40,868 bases of DNA from Tannerellaceae bacterium (GCA_031280435.1 JAITGS010000057.1:1-40868), one strand, 5' to 3'. Counted from the first letter of the stretch, positions 23,427 through 32,311 are shown. The notes: generated by a model not told the origin, from the letters alone. Numbers and translations are program-made.

Positions 23427-24959
23427 TTAACTTTCTCCTCCTACTGTAAGTTTGCTGACTAAGGCCGATGGCATTCCGCAGGTGACGGGGCATGATTGTC
23501 CGTCTTTGCCGCAAGTCCATGTGCCGTTGTCCATTTCATAGTTGTTTCCTACCATAATTATATCGGCGAGGGCTTTCGGACCGTTGCCTATGATGTTGAT
23601 GTCTTTGATGGGCTGCGTCAGCTTGCCGTCTTCAATAAGGTATCCGTTTTTAACGAAGAATGTAAAGTCGCCTGCGCCTATTTGTACCTGTCCGTTGGTG
23701 AAATTGGCGGCATATATGCCTTTCTTCACTTCGGAAATCATGTCGGCCTCGCTAACGTTGCCTGCTTCCATGTAGGTCGATCGCATGCGCGGAATGGGCA
23801 TGAGGCGGAAGGATTGGCGGCGTCCGTTGCCTGTTGAAGGGATGCCGTAATGGCGGGCGCTGATGCGGTCGTGGAGGTAGCTCGTGAGAACGCCTTCGCG
23901 AACGATGTATGTTTTCTGTCCCTCAACGCCCTCGTCGTCTATATTAATCGAGCCGCGATTGAAGGGGATTGTACCATCGTCGACGACATTGATGTTTTCG
24001 TTGCAAACTTTCTTGTTCCATTTGTCGGAGAAGATAGAAATGTTCTTGCGGTTAAAATCAGCCTCGAAAGTATGACCGATAGCCTCGTGAAGCAGTATTC
24101 CCGATCCTCCTGCTCCCATCACTACGGGCATCTCTCCACCTTTGGGCTTGACCGCCTTGAAGAGAATGGAAGTTTTCTCAACCACCTCGCCGGCAATGGT
24201 GTCGACAATCTCATCGTTGAGAAATTCAACTCCCATGCGGTAAGCGCGAGCAGCATACGAATTTTCGATCCTGTCGTTTTCCTGCATTATGCACGAAGCC
24301 GAGAATGTAATCATCGGGCGATAATCGTAATAAGCAACGCCTTCTGAGTTGCAGAAGAAGATGTGCGAAGTGGTATCGTTCATCCCGGCGTTTACTTTAA
24401 TCACACGCTTGTCGAGAGCGAAAATCTTGTCGTTGAGAGCTTGCAGATAGGGAGCCTTCTCCTTAGTAGAGACGGTATCCCATGGAGTCTGCACCGCGTA
24501 GAAGCTACCCGGAATCTTCTCCGTTAGATTAACCGGCTCCTTCTGAGAAGCTCCGTCGGCAATGCGGGCCGCAGTGCGTGCAGCTTTCAGCATCTCGTCG
24601 AGGGTAATATTCTCGATGTAGGCATAACCCGTTTGATCGCCCGATAAAACTCTAACTCCCATTCCGAAGTCGATGTACGACGAAGCGCTGTTAACCGCTC
24701 CGTCTTGCAGTCCAATCGAATTGTAGAACGAGTGTTCAAAGAAAAGTTCGGCATAGTCGCCTCCCTTCTCAAGCGCGGTAGCAAGTACCCTTTTAAGATC
24801 ATTATCAGTTACCTGAAAATGATTCATTGCCATGGCTACGCCTATTGCCGCGGCGGTTGCGTCGCCGGAGTTACATCCTCCGATGAGCGCAGGCGCAGCT
24901 AATGATCCGAGCATGACCATGCCTCCTGTCTTGATAAAATCACGTCTGTTGTAATTCAT
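23427..24959 (-). CDS. tldD: TldD-family metalloprotease with Tat-type signal
   Basis: A 510-residue TldD-like protein with the zinc motif HEAIGH (H291, E292, H296) in GSGILLHEAIGHTFEAD, so it is the catalytic subunit. It begins MNYNRRDFIKTGGMVMLGS, a twin-arginine signal, and then ALIGGC (Cys29), which could serve as a lipobox. Export to the periplasm is therefore likely, unlike the cytosolic E. coli TldD. The PmbA-like partner follows two bases downstream without an evident signal, which raises the question of how the pair meets. Confidence 0.9.
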   Translation of the reverse strand: MNYNRRDFIKTGGMVMLGSLAAPALIGGCNSGDATAAAIGVAMAMNHFQVTDNDLKRVLATALEKGGDYAELFFEHSFYNSIGLQDGAVNSASSYIDFGMGVRVLSGDQTGYAYIENITLDEMLKAARTAARIADGASQKEPVNLTEKIPGSFYAVQTPWDTVSTKEKAPYLQALNDKIFALDKRVIKVNAGMNDTTSHIFFCNSEGVAYYDYRPMITFSASCIMQENDRIENSYAARAYRMGVEFLNDEIVDTIAGEVVEKTSILFKAVKPKGGEMPVVMGAGGSGILLHEAIGHTFEADFNRKNISIFSDKWNKKVCNENINVVDDGTIPFNRGSINIDDEGVEGQKTYIVREGVLTSYLHDRISARHYGIPSTGNGRRQSFRLMPIPRMRSTYMEAGNVSEADMISEVKKGIYAANFTNGQVQIGAGDFTFFVKNGYLIEDGKLTQPIKDINIIGNGPKALADIIMVGNNYEMDNGTWTCGKDGQSCPVTCGMPSALVSKLTVGGES

Positions 24960-25008
24960 TTATTATATGTATTATGAAATGTATGCGTTTATAAAGCCAA
25001 TCTGAAAA

Positions 25009-25485
25009 CTACTGGAGTCTGGATTTGCTGCAAAGCGAAACAATATAAGCGTCGCTCTTAAGCGCTTCCCTGTTTTGACTCGTGAGGCTTACTCCCAGGC
25101 CTTCAATAACTCTTATCAAACTGTCTACGGCGAGCAACGTACGCTCGTCGGGCAGTTGCCTCTCGCCGGATGCCTTTCTATTTTCGCGAGATTTGCGTAG
25201 CCGGGCGTTATCGTCTTTCGTTTGCCTGTTAATTGAGTTGATGATGCGCTTTTGTTCGCGCGTTGGAGAAAAATTCGTTAGTTTCTTCTTTATCTTTTCT
25301 ATTACCGATTCGTCGTAATTGGGCGATAAATCCTTTGTGCGTTGAACATTGTCGAGGTAAAGGATTTTAGATCGAAAGTCGGCTCTCAAGTCGCCCTGAA
25401 GAGAGTTAATGTAAAATTCTGCGGTTCTGTTCTTAATGTATCGTTTGATTTTCCCGAAGTCAATTGCTTTTTTATTTGCAGCCAT
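25009..25485 (-). CDS. Hypothetical charged helical protein
   Basis: A 158-residue protein rich in Lys, Arg, Asp and Glu with no signal peptide or membrane segment. It contains FSPTREQKRIINSINRQTKDD and a C-terminal hydrophobic helix (LLAVDSLIRVIEGLGVSL). No family is recognised. It lies 49 bases before the tldD-like gene and may be co-transcribed. A likely TAAATTTG -7 box stands about 37 bases upstream of its start, which supports it being real. Confidence 0.65.
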   Translation of the reverse strand: MAANKKAIDFGKIKRYIKNRTAEFYINSLQGDLRADFRSKILYLDNVQRTKDLSPNYDESVIEKIKKKLTNFSPTREQKRIINSINRQTKDDNARLRKSRENRKASGERQLPDERTLLAVDSLIRVIEGLGVSLTSQNREALKSDAYIVSLCSKSRLQ

Positions 25486-25521
25486 GATGCGTTTTTCATT
25501 ATATATTATTTACTCTTTCTG

Positions 25522-25549
25522 CAAATTTAAAATATCTACATTCTAACAA
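25522..25549 (-). promoter_or_regulatory. Promoter of the hypothetical gene and perhaps tldD/pmbA
   Basis: On the minus strand TTG at 25549-25547, 17-base spacer, TAAATTTG at 25529-25522. The -7 box is exact; the spacer is two to three bases short of usual. Confidence 0.4.
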
Positions 25550-25567
25550 TATGGAACTATCGGCCTT

Positions 25568-26461
25568 TTAATGTTTTTTGGGAAAATCACCCTGCCGCCC
25601 CGCCATCCACACCCCGCCAAGTATGCAAATCGCCCCAACTACCGCAACCGGAGTGATAACCTCGCCAAGTATCAGCCGCGAAGCCGCAAGCGTAACTATC
25701 GGAGTAAGGTAAATATAATTAGTGGTACGGATAGCCCCCAGGTTCTTCACCGCAACGTTCCACAAGACATAACACAGCATCGAAGCCAGCAAACCAAGGA
25801 ACAGCAGGTTCCCTATAACCTCCGGACTCCGCAGCGCCTCCCCAGCATGCGGCGAAGGCCAGGCGATAAGTATCGGAACCATCGTAACAAGCCCGTAGAA
25901 AAAAACCTTCCGCGTGATAAACAAAACCGGATACCGCAAGTCGAGCCGCTTCAGCACAATCGTATACACGCCCCACAAAGTAGCCGCCGCAACCGTAAGC
26001 AAATCGCCCACAGGATTCAACTTTAATATAAAGCTACCGTTGTACACAACGCAGGCAACCCCTCCCAAAGCCATAAGCGAACCATATGCCAGCCAACGCC
26101 CAACCCGCTCGCCCTTAACCCAAACATGCGACATCAAAGCCGTTATCAGCGGAGCCGTACATATAATAAGCGAAACGTTCGACGCCAAGGTATAGCGCAA
26201 CGCCGTATTCTCCGCCAAAAAGTACAGCGAGCCGCCCGTAACGCCCATAACAGCCAGCAGCAACTCATCCCTTTTAGTTGCGGCAAACAACATTTTCGGA
26301 CTCGCAACCCATATCGCCCCATAGGCAACAGTAAAACGCAAAACAAATATGCCGGCCGGATCAAGACCGCGCATAAGCAAGACCTTTGTGGAAACAAACG
26401 TTATTCCCCAAACAACCGTAACAAACAAAGCCAACAAATGATATAAGCCTTTTCCTTTCAT
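25568..26461 (-). CDS. EamA-family drug/metabolite exporter
   Basis: A 297-residue inner-membrane protein with about ten hydrophobic segments arranged as two EamA repeats (first repeat from LLALFVTVVWGITFVSTK, second from PVGDLLTVAAATLWGVYTI). The family exports amino acids, nucleosides or other small metabolites; the substrate cannot be told. The start at 26461 (MKGKGLYHLL) is chosen because the longer open frame adds 32 residues outside the family pattern and overlaps the divergent promoter region. Divergent from the GH3 gene. Confidence 0.92.
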   Translation of the reverse strand: MKGKGLYHLLALFVTVVWGITFVSTKVLLMRGLDPAGIFVLRFTVAYGAIWVASPKMLFAATKRDELLLAVMGVTGGSLYFLAENTALRYTLASNVSLIICTAPLITALMSHVWVKGERVGRWLAYGSLMALGGVACVVYNGSFILKLNPVGDLLTVAAATLWGVYTIVLKRLDLRYPVLFITRKVFFYGLVTMVPILIAWPSPHAGEALRSPEVIGNLLFLGLLASMLCYVLWNVAVKNLGAIRTTNYIYLTPIVTLAASRLILGEVITPVAVVGAICILGGVWMAGRQGDFPKKH

Positions 26462-26569
26462 ATTGATCTCAAAAAACGGCCGTAAATGTACGCCATGCAC
26501 AACGATATCCCAAATAAGCGACACCCCCCGAACGCCGGCCCGCACCCATCCACCCAAAAAAACTTTCGC

Positions 26570-26577
26570 TACATTTG
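26570..26577 (+). promoter_or_regulatory. -7 box for the GH3-family gene
   Basis: TACATTTG, an exact TAnnTTTG, ends 22 bases before the ATG at 26600. No TTG is present at the -33 position. Confidence 0.4.
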
Positions 26578-26599
26578 CGCATCATACATTGTTAAAACT

Positions 26600-28117
26600 A
26601 TGGATATCCTCACGAAATCGCTATCCCAGCTATTCATCCCACGCCAAAAGGCAATGGATCTTATCACCCTCAACGCCGCCGACATTCAGCAGCGACAACT
26701 GTTCAGCCTCCTGCGCAAAGCCGCCGACACCGAATGGGGCCGAGCCCACGATTTCAAATCCATACGATCATATCGAGACTTTACGCAACGCATCCCGCTG
26801 CAATCATACGACAGCCTCAAGCCACGGATAATGAAAATGATAAACGGCGAGAAAAACATCCTGTGGCCCGGACAAGTAAAATGGTTCGCCAAAAGCAGCG
26901 GAACCACAAGCGATAAAAGCAAATTCATCCCCATGACCCGCGAAATACGAGCCGCACAATACCAAGGCGGCTTCGACGCCGTAGCAGCCTACCTCCGCCA
27001 TAACCCAGGCAGCCGCTTCTTCTCAGGCAAAGGCCTCATCCTCGGCGGAAGCCACAGCCTCTCGCCACTCAACCGCCAGGCACATTGCGGCGACCTCTCA
27101 GCCGTGCTCATCCAAAAGCTCAACCCCCTTGTAAACCTTATCAGAGTGCCCGGCAAACGCATAATACTAATGGACGAATGGGAGCAGAAAATAGAAGCCA
27201 TCGTAAACAGCGCCTCTAACAAAAACGTATGCAGCCTCTCCGGCGTACCCTCCTGGATGCTCGCCCTCATCAAAGCCGTGCTACGCAAAACCGGGCGCCG
27301 AACCCTTTCCGACGTATGGCCAAACCTCGAAGTATACTTTCACGGAGGAATAAGCTTTGAACCCTACCGCGACCAATACCAAACCCTTATCCCATCGCCC
27401 ACAATGCGCTACGTAGAAACCTACAACGCCTCCGAAGGCTTTTTCGGCCTGCAAGACGACCCCGCCTCCCCCTCGCTGCTCCTCATGCCCGACTACGGCA
27501 TCTTCTACGAGTTTGTACCACTCGCCGAAGTCGAATCCAGCAATCCCCCCGCCGTAGCCATCGACGGCGTTGAAACCGACAAGAACTACGCCCTTATAAT
27601 CACCACCTGCGGAGGCCTCTGGCGTTACGCCATAGGCGACACCATCCGATTCACCTCCCTTAACCCCCACAAATTCGTTATAACCGGGCGCACCAAGCAT
27701 TTCATCAACGCCTTTGGCGAAGAGCTCATGGTTGACAACGCCGACCAGGCCATCAGCCAAACATGCCGCCAGACCGGAGCCCGCGTAAAAGAATACACCG
27801 TAGCCCCGCTCTTCATCCTCCACCTCGGCAAAGGCCTCCACCAATGGTTTATCGAATTTGAAAAGCCCCCCGCCTCGGTGCCCGGCTTCGAGTCGCTGCT
27901 CGACCAAAACCTCCAGCAGCTCAACTCCGACTACGAAGCCAAGCGATACAAAAACATCGCCCTCATGCCCCTGCAAATCACCATCGCCGCCGAAGGATCC
28001 TTTTACAACTGGCTCCGCCTCAAAGGCCGCCTCGGCGGTCAGCACAAAGTTCCCCGCCTAAGCAATTCACGGCTATTTATCGACGAGCTGATGGCTATCA
28101 GCCGGGATAGAAAATAG
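26600..28117 (+). CDS. GH3-family (auxin-responsive-type) acyl-adenylating enzyme
   Basis: A 505-residue member of the GH3 family (PF03321), ATP-dependent acyl-adenylating and amide-forming enzymes. Visible landmarks: KWFAKSSGTTSDKSKFIP (ATP-binding P-loop-like motif, about residues 94-111), MRYVETYNASEGFFGLQDD, and WRYAIGDTIRFTSLNPHKFVITGR linking to the C-terminal domain. Bacteroidetes carry GH3 proteins of unknown substrate. The chosen ATG follows an exact -7 box; the earlier in-frame Met at 26486 would place the promoter inside the gene. Codon use is markedly C-rich at third positions compared with neighbours. Confidence 0.9.
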   Translation: MDILTKSLSQLFIPRQKAMDLITLNAADIQQRQLFSLLRKAADTEWGRAHDFKSIRSYRDFTQRIPLQSYDSLKPRIMKMINGEKNILWPGQVKWFAKSSGTTSDKSKFIPMTREIRAAQYQGGFDAVAAYLRHNPGSRFFSGKGLILGGSHSLSPLNRQAHCGDLSAVLIQKLNPLVNLIRVPGKRIILMDEWEQKIEAIVNSASNKNVCSLSGVPSWMLALIKAVLRKTGRRTLSDVWPNLEVYFHGGISFEPYRDQYQTLIPSPTMRYVETYNASEGFFGLQDDPASPSLLLMPDYGIFYEFVPLAEVESSNPPAVAIDGVETDKNYALIITTCGGLWRYAIGDTIRFTSLNPHKFVITGRTKHFINAFGEELMVDNADQAISQTCRQTGARVKEYTVAPLFILHLGKGLHQWFIEFEKPPASVPGFESLLDQNLQQLNSDYEAKRYKNIALMPLQITIAAEGSFYNWLRLKGRLGGQHKVPRLSNSRLFIDELMAISRDRK

Positions 28118-28202
28118 CCGCGAACCCGCGCGATAAAAAAAGACGCCGGCCATATCCTCGCCGTCAGGATTTGGCCCCGGCAATCCGGCGCCGTATCATA
28201 AC

Positions 28203-28626
28203 TGTTGCAATATCGCCATGCAGTTGCGCGAAGGTTTGCACAATGTTGCAATATCGCCGTGCAACTGCGCGGATATTTGAACAATGTTGTAATATCTCCA
28301 TGCCATTGCGCGAATGATGAAACAATATTGCAATACCGCCAGGCAATAGCGTAGATAATTGCACAATATTGTAATAGCCTCATGCAATTGTGTAGACGCT
28401 TACAAAATATTGTAATATCCACATGCAATTGCGTAGCAACTTTCACAATATTAAAATATAGTAAAGCAATAGCGTGGATACTTAATCAATATTGCAATAC
28501 AGTCAAGCAATTGCGTAGATATTTTCACAATATTGAAATGTAGCATATCAATTGCGTGGAGATTTAAGCAATATTGCAATCTTGTCAGGCAATCGCGTGA
28601 AGCTTTATGCAATATTGCAATGCCGT
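28203..28626 (+). repeat. Array B: ten 41-bp tandem units plus a partial, strictly in phase
   Basis: Units start at 28203, 28244, 28285, 28326, 28367, 28408, 28449, 28490, 28531, 28572 and, truncated, 28613: every step is exactly 41. Each unit opens with T(A/G)TTGnAAT, has GCAATTGCGTG or a close variant at unit positions 18-28, and ends CAA. The stretches between these blocks vary from unit to unit. The two blocks are short palindromes (ATTGCAAT, CAATTG). The array ends about 29 bases before the -33 element of the next gene, so it lies upstream of the promoter. 41 bases is about four helical turns, placing all sites on one face of the DNA. The remaining 28118-28202 holds nothing recognised. 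Confidence 0.9.
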
Positions 28627-28654
28627 ACAAAAAAAATCGCAGTGCAAAAAACTC

Positions 28655-28685
28655 TTGACGATATGAAAAACAGATTATATCTTTG
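28655..28685 (+). promoter_or_regulatory. Promoter of the second DUF6261-like gene
   Basis: TTG at 28655-28657, 20-base spacer, TATCTTTG at 28678-28685. The predicted start near 28692 gives a leader of about 25 bases to the ATG at 28717. Confidence 0.7.
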
Positions 28686-28716
28686 CCGCATTATAAATTT
28701 GATACGCACATATACT

Positions 28717-29535
28717 ATGCAGAAGCCCATTAAGACAACTATCAAGACGCAACTAAGGTTATTATATACCTCCGAGCACATCGGATTCTTTGCCGGCGAT
28801 ATTGTAGTCGGAATCAATCCGGTTATAGCGTCGGTACCAAGCCTTCAGCCCTTATATACAGCGCTGCAAAACAAGGTTGCAACCGAGGAAGCCCTGTTTA
28901 AGAAGATCCTGGCATCGTCGTTAACTCCCGAGCTTAGCATGCTTCACAGGGAGCGGATTTCGGCCATTGGGGTGATCCAGGCTACTGTTCGCCACGCCCA
29001 ATTTTCACAAATTGAGGATATCCGTAAGGCTCACCATATCCTTACGCCGCTGGTTAAGACGTATAAAAAGGTCAAGAAGGCCACCTATCCCGGCGCTAGC
29101 GGCATGATCGAAAATCTTATTGCCGATTGCAGGAGCGCCGAATACTGGCCGCACGTACAGGCCCTCGGAATGGCTCAGCTGATTAACCGCACGGGCGATG
29201 CGAACGATCTGTTCAGTAAGAAATTCATGGAGCGGGCGGTTGACCACGAGATTATTGCAAGGCAGGGTAAGGTGTCGCTTGTGAAGCCCGAAGTTAACAA
29301 CGCGTTTATGATCTTCCTCGACGGCGTTAACACTGCCTATATCATCAACGAGCTTGGGGCAAATGATCCAGCGCTGAAAGAAAATCTCACGAAAATTATT
29401 GATGTGGTTAACGCCGCCGTTACCGAGATGAAGAATATCCTGGCCCGGCGCGGGCATCATCGCGCATCGCGGCCGCCGGGCTCCAAGGCTTCGGGCGCGG
29501 GGCGGACGGGCGCCAAGCCTCAATCGGGTAAATAA
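28717..29535 (+). CDS. DUF6261-like helical protein with basic tail (copy 2)
   Basis: A 272-residue protein starting MQKPIKTTIKTQLRLLY. The frame is open to 28552, but that part lies in the repeat array and across the promoter, so the inner ATG is chosen. Landmarks shared with the paralog at 15609 in the same order: LLYTSEHIGFF, VASVPSLQPLYTAL, YKKVKKATYPGASGMIENL, LGMAQLINRTGDANDLF and VNNAFMIFL. The tail (about 247-272) is rich in Arg, Lys, Gly, Ser and Pro, so it could touch nucleic acid. No signal peptide or membrane segment. Function unknown; the family name is from memory of the pattern. Confidence 0.7.
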   Translation: MQKPIKTTIKTQLRLLYTSEHIGFFAGDIVVGINPVIASVPSLQPLYTALQNKVATEEALFKKILASSLTPELSMLHRERISAIGVIQATVRHAQFSQIEDIRKAHHILTPLVKTYKKVKKATYPGASGMIENLIADCRSAEYWPHVQALGMAQLINRTGDANDLFSKKFMERAVDHEIIARQGKVSLVKPEVNNAFMIFLDGVNTAYIINELGANDPALKENLTKIIDVVNAAVTEMKNILARRGHHRASRPPGSKASGAGRTGAKPQSGK

Positions 29536-29578
29536 AAATTTGTACTGTGATGATTTACGCCCATCCGGTTGGCGCTTG

Positions 29579-29609
29579 CGTTTCCGGCCTGTATTACCGG
29601 CTGGAAACG
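29579..29609. terminator. Hairpin between convergent genes
   Basis: CGTTTCC pairs with GGAAACG, extended inside by GGCC/GGC pairing, and is followed by GTTCTTT. It lies between the ends of the DUF6261-like gene and the LolE-type permease gene. The T-tract is interrupted, so terminator function is tentative. Confidence 0.35.
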
Positions 29610-29663
29610 GTTCTTTAGGGATGCGCCGCAGGCCGGAAGGCGGGCGCTTATCCTTGTTCTTTT

Positions 29664-30905
29664 TTACTCAAACCGTATCGTCTTGGCGGGCGATATGGTT
29701 GCCACAATTCTCGACGGAAGCAGCATCATCAGCATGGCGACAGTCATTGCTCCGGCGTTGAGGAGGAGTAGCGACTGGAGGTTGAGGCTTACCGGCACGG
29801 CGTCGAGGTAGTAAGTTGCGGCGTCGAGCTTGATAAAGCCGAATTGCTGTTGCAGCAGGCAGATAGCTATGCCTGCGGCGTTGCCCCACAACATTCCTTT
29901 CCCGATCAGGAGGAAGGCTAAGTAGAGGAACACTCTGCGGATGCGGCCTCCGGTTGCGCCCATGGCCTTAAGTACGCCTATCATGCCGACTCGCTCGAGG
30001 ATTATGACGAGGAGGCCTGATATCATGGTGAAGCCCGACACGGCTATCATCAGTACGAGGATGATGGCCACGTTGATATCGAGCACGTCGAGCCATCCGA
30101 ATATCATGGGGTTGAGCTCGCGCATGGAGCGTACCAGCAGGCTGTTGCCTTTGCTGTCGGTTATGGCGGCGAGCGTGGTTGCGAGTGAGTCGGCGGTTTG
30201 GTCGAGGCGTGCGTAGTTGTCTACCTGTATTTCGAGGCCGCTTGATTCGTTGTCGTCCCATCCGTTGAGGCGTCGGATGTGCCGTATGTCGGCTATTACG
30301 TAAAGCTTGTCGTAATCTTCAAAGCCTGTGTCGTAGATGCCTGCGATGTGGAATCGCCGTGCTCGCACGTTGTCTTGCAGGAAGTAGGCTGCGAGCGATT
30401 CGCCGCTCGAGAGGCCGAGCAGGCTGGCTATATGCCGCGATACGAGGACTTGGCTGGATATGCTGTCGGGGCTGATCTGCGGCGTTTCTCCTTCTACGAG
30501 GTATTTGCGGAAGAAGCTGAAGTCGTATTGGGCGTCGACTCCTTTTATTACGATGCCTTGGTTGTCGTTGGTTTTCTTCAGCAGTCCGGGCTTGGTTGCG
30601 AAGGCGCAGGCGGCGGTTACTCCGGGTTGTGAGAGCACGGCGTTTAGGAGGGTTGCGTCGGTTACGATAGGGTGTGTCTCGAAGGATATGTTGCCGTCGA
30701 AATTGGTTACGCGGATGTGGGATCCGAAGCCGGCTACTTTGTTGCGTATTTCTTTTTTGAACCCCATGATTATTGCTACGGACAGTACCATCACGGCCAG
30801 CCCGAGGGCTACTCCGGTTACGGCTATGCGTACTGCCGGGGCCATTTGCCGGCCTCCGCCGTCGGCCCGGTATATCCGGCGTGCGATGAAGTATTCGAGG
30901 TTCAA
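29664..30905 (-). CDS. LolC/LolE-type ABC transporter permease (FtsX family)
   Basis: A 413-residue permease with an N-terminal membrane segment (VRIAVTGVALGLAVMVLSVAIIMGF), a periplasmic domain of about 230 residues, and three C-terminal membrane segments (from VAIILVLMIAVSGFTMISGLLVIIL). This is the LolC/E plan: extraction of lipoproteins from the inner membrane for delivery to the outer membrane. No LolD ATPase gene is adjacent; it would be elsewhere. It follows the aminotransferase gene by 15 bases. MacB-like permeases share the topology and cannot be fully excluded. Confidence 0.85.
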   Translation of the reverse strand: MNLEYFIARRIYRADGGGRQMAPAVRIAVTGVALGLAVMVLSVAIIMGFKKEIRNKVAGFGSHIRVTNFDGNISFETHPIVTDATLLNAVLSQPGVTAACAFATKPGLLKKTNDNQGIVIKGVDAQYDFSFFRKYLVEGETPQISPDSISSQVLVSRHIASLLGLSSGESLAAYFLQDNVRARRFHIAGIYDTGFEDYDKLYVIADIRHIRRLNGWDDNESSGLEIQVDNYARLDQTADSLATTLAAITDSKGNSLLVRSMRELNPMIFGWLDVLDINVAIILVLMIAVSGFTMISGLLVIILERVGMIGVLKAMGATGGRIRRVFLYLAFLLIGKGMLWGNAAGIAICLLQQQFGFIKLDAATYYLDAVPVSLNLQSLLLLNAGAMTVAMLMMLLPSRIVATISPAKTIRFE

Positions 30906-30920
30906 GGCTACGGGGGTCGG

Positions 30921-32114
30921 TTATCGGTTGTTGTAGGCTTGCAGGGCGAGGGCGAGTAGCTCAAGGGCTCGAGCGAGGTCGTCTTTTTTGAGTACGTAGG
31001 CTATTCGCACCTGGTCTTTGCCGAGGCCTGGGGTGGTGTAAAAGCCTGATGCGGGGGCGAGCATTATGGTTTGCCCGTCGTGCCGGAAGTGGCTGAGGCA
31101 CCAGGCGCAAAATTCGTCGGCGTCGTCTACGGGCAGTCGGGCAACGGTGTAGAAGGCTCCCATTGGGATTGGGGAATAGCATCCGGGGATGCGGTTCAGT
31201 CCGTCGACAAGGAATTTGCGTCGTTCTACATATTCGTTGTATACGTCGAGCATGTATTCTTCGGGTGTGTCGAGTGATGCTTCGGCGATGAGTTGTCCTA
31301 TCAGTGGCGGGCTTAACCTGGCCTGGCACCATTTCATTACGTTTTCGCGTACTTGTGCGTTTTTCGTGATAATGGCTCCGATTCGTATTCCACATTCGCT
31401 GTATCGCTTGCTTACGGAGTCGATCAGCACTACGTTTTCTTCGATTCCTTTAAGGTGGAAGGCTGAGATGTATGGGGCTCCGGTGTAGCAAAATTCGCGG
31501 TATACTTCGTCGGAAAAGAGGAAGAGGTCGTATTTTGCTACGAGGTCGCGCAGCTGGTTCATTTCGCTGCGGGTGTAGAGGTATCCTGTGGGGTTGTTGG
31601 GGTTGCATATCAGGATGCCTTTGGTTCGGGGGGTTATAAGTTCTTCAAACTTATTGAGCGATGGCAGTGCAAATCCTTCGTCGATACTTGATGGTATGGT
31701 TCGTATTACGGCTCCGCTTGAGATGGCGAATGCCATATAGTTAGCGTAAGCTGGTTCGGGCACAATGATTTCGTCGCCTGGGTCGAGGCATGCCATGAAG
31801 GAGAAGAATACGGCTTCGGATCCTCCTGTGGTGATTATTATATCGTCGATATCTACTATGATATTAAACTTTGCGTAGTATCCAACCAGTTTTTCCCTGA
31901 AGCTGCGTATGCCTTCGCTGGGCGAGTATTCAAGCACTGCTCTGTCGATTCTCTTGAGGGCTTGCATGCCTATGGCCGGCGTGGGCAGATCGGGCTGGCC
32001 GATATTGAGGTGGTATACTTTTACGCCTTTGGCTTTGGCTTTATTGGCGAGCGGGACGAGCTTGCGTATGGGCGACTGGGGCATTGTTATCCCCCTTTCG
32101 GAAATGTTGGGCAT
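30921..32114 (-). CDS. Class I/II PLP-dependent aminotransferase
   Basis: A 397-residue fold-type I aminotransferase: NIGQPDLPTP near the start, TGGSEA (phosphate contact) at 96-101, NPNNPTG at 171-177, SDEVY at 201-205, and the PLP lysine K236 in DSVSKRYSECGIRIG. Probably an aspartate or aromatic/branched amino acid aminotransferase; substrate cannot be set. The frame is open much further upstream (to 32840), but that part is arginine-rich shadow sequence opposite the aldo/keto reductase gene. The ATG at 32114 follows an exact TATATTTG box by about 46 bases. Confidence 0.93.
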   Translation of the reverse strand: MPNISERGITMPQSPIRKLVPLANKAKAKGVKVYHLNIGQPDLPTPAIGMQALKRIDRAVLEYSPSEGIRSFREKLVGYYAKFNIIVDIDDIIITTGGSEAVFFSFMACLDPGDEIIVPEPAYANYMAFAISSGAVIRTIPSSIDEGFALPSLNKFEELITPRTKGILICNPNNPTGYLYTRSEMNQLRDLVAKYDLFLFSDEVYREFCYTGAPYISAFHLKGIEENVVLIDSVSKRYSECGIRIGAIITKNAQVRENVMKWCQARLSPPLIGQLIAEASLDTPEEYMLDVYNEYVERRKFLVDGLNRIPGCYSPIPMGAFYTVARLPVDDADEFCAWCLSHFRHDGQTIMLAPASGFYTTPGLGKDQVRIAYVLKKDDLARALELLALALQAYNNR

Positions 32115-32160
32115 GGTGATGTATATATTTAATGTATAAAACCTTTTTGTTTTGAAGGCG

Positions 32161-32168
32161 CAAATATA
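32161..32168 (-). promoter_or_regulatory. -7 box for the aminotransferase operon
   Basis: Minus strand TATATTTG, exact match. The nearest upstream TTG is 15 bases away, shorter than usual. Confidence 0.4.
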
Positions 32169-32253
32169 CTTGTTTAGGAGATGCAAAAGAATATTCTGCC
32201 GGCATGGCGGGATTTGTATATCTGCGTGTGGCTGTATGCGGTGATTAAAGCAA

Positions 32254-32287
32254 AAGGCCGCCGGGCTGTATTTTGCCCGGCGGCCTT
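32254..32287 (-). terminator. Terminator of the aldo/keto reductase gene
   Basis: AAGGCCGCCGGGC (32254-32266) pairs perfectly with its reverse complement at 32275-32287 around an 8-base loop. On the minus strand the stem runs into TTTTGC, so it ends transcription 25 bases after the reductase stop. Confidence 0.8.
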
Positions 32288-32311
32288 GGCGACTGGCTTT
32301 TCGATGAGGGG

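Noticed and set aside
28118-28446. Minus-strand ORFs across the 41-bp array
   Set aside because: Period 41 is not a multiple of three, so the apparent repeats in the peptides change frame; no start signals.
28203-28626. CRISPR array
   Set aside because: Units are contiguous 41-mers with short variable stretches of 8-13 bases; there are no 28-36-base unique spacers and no cas genes.
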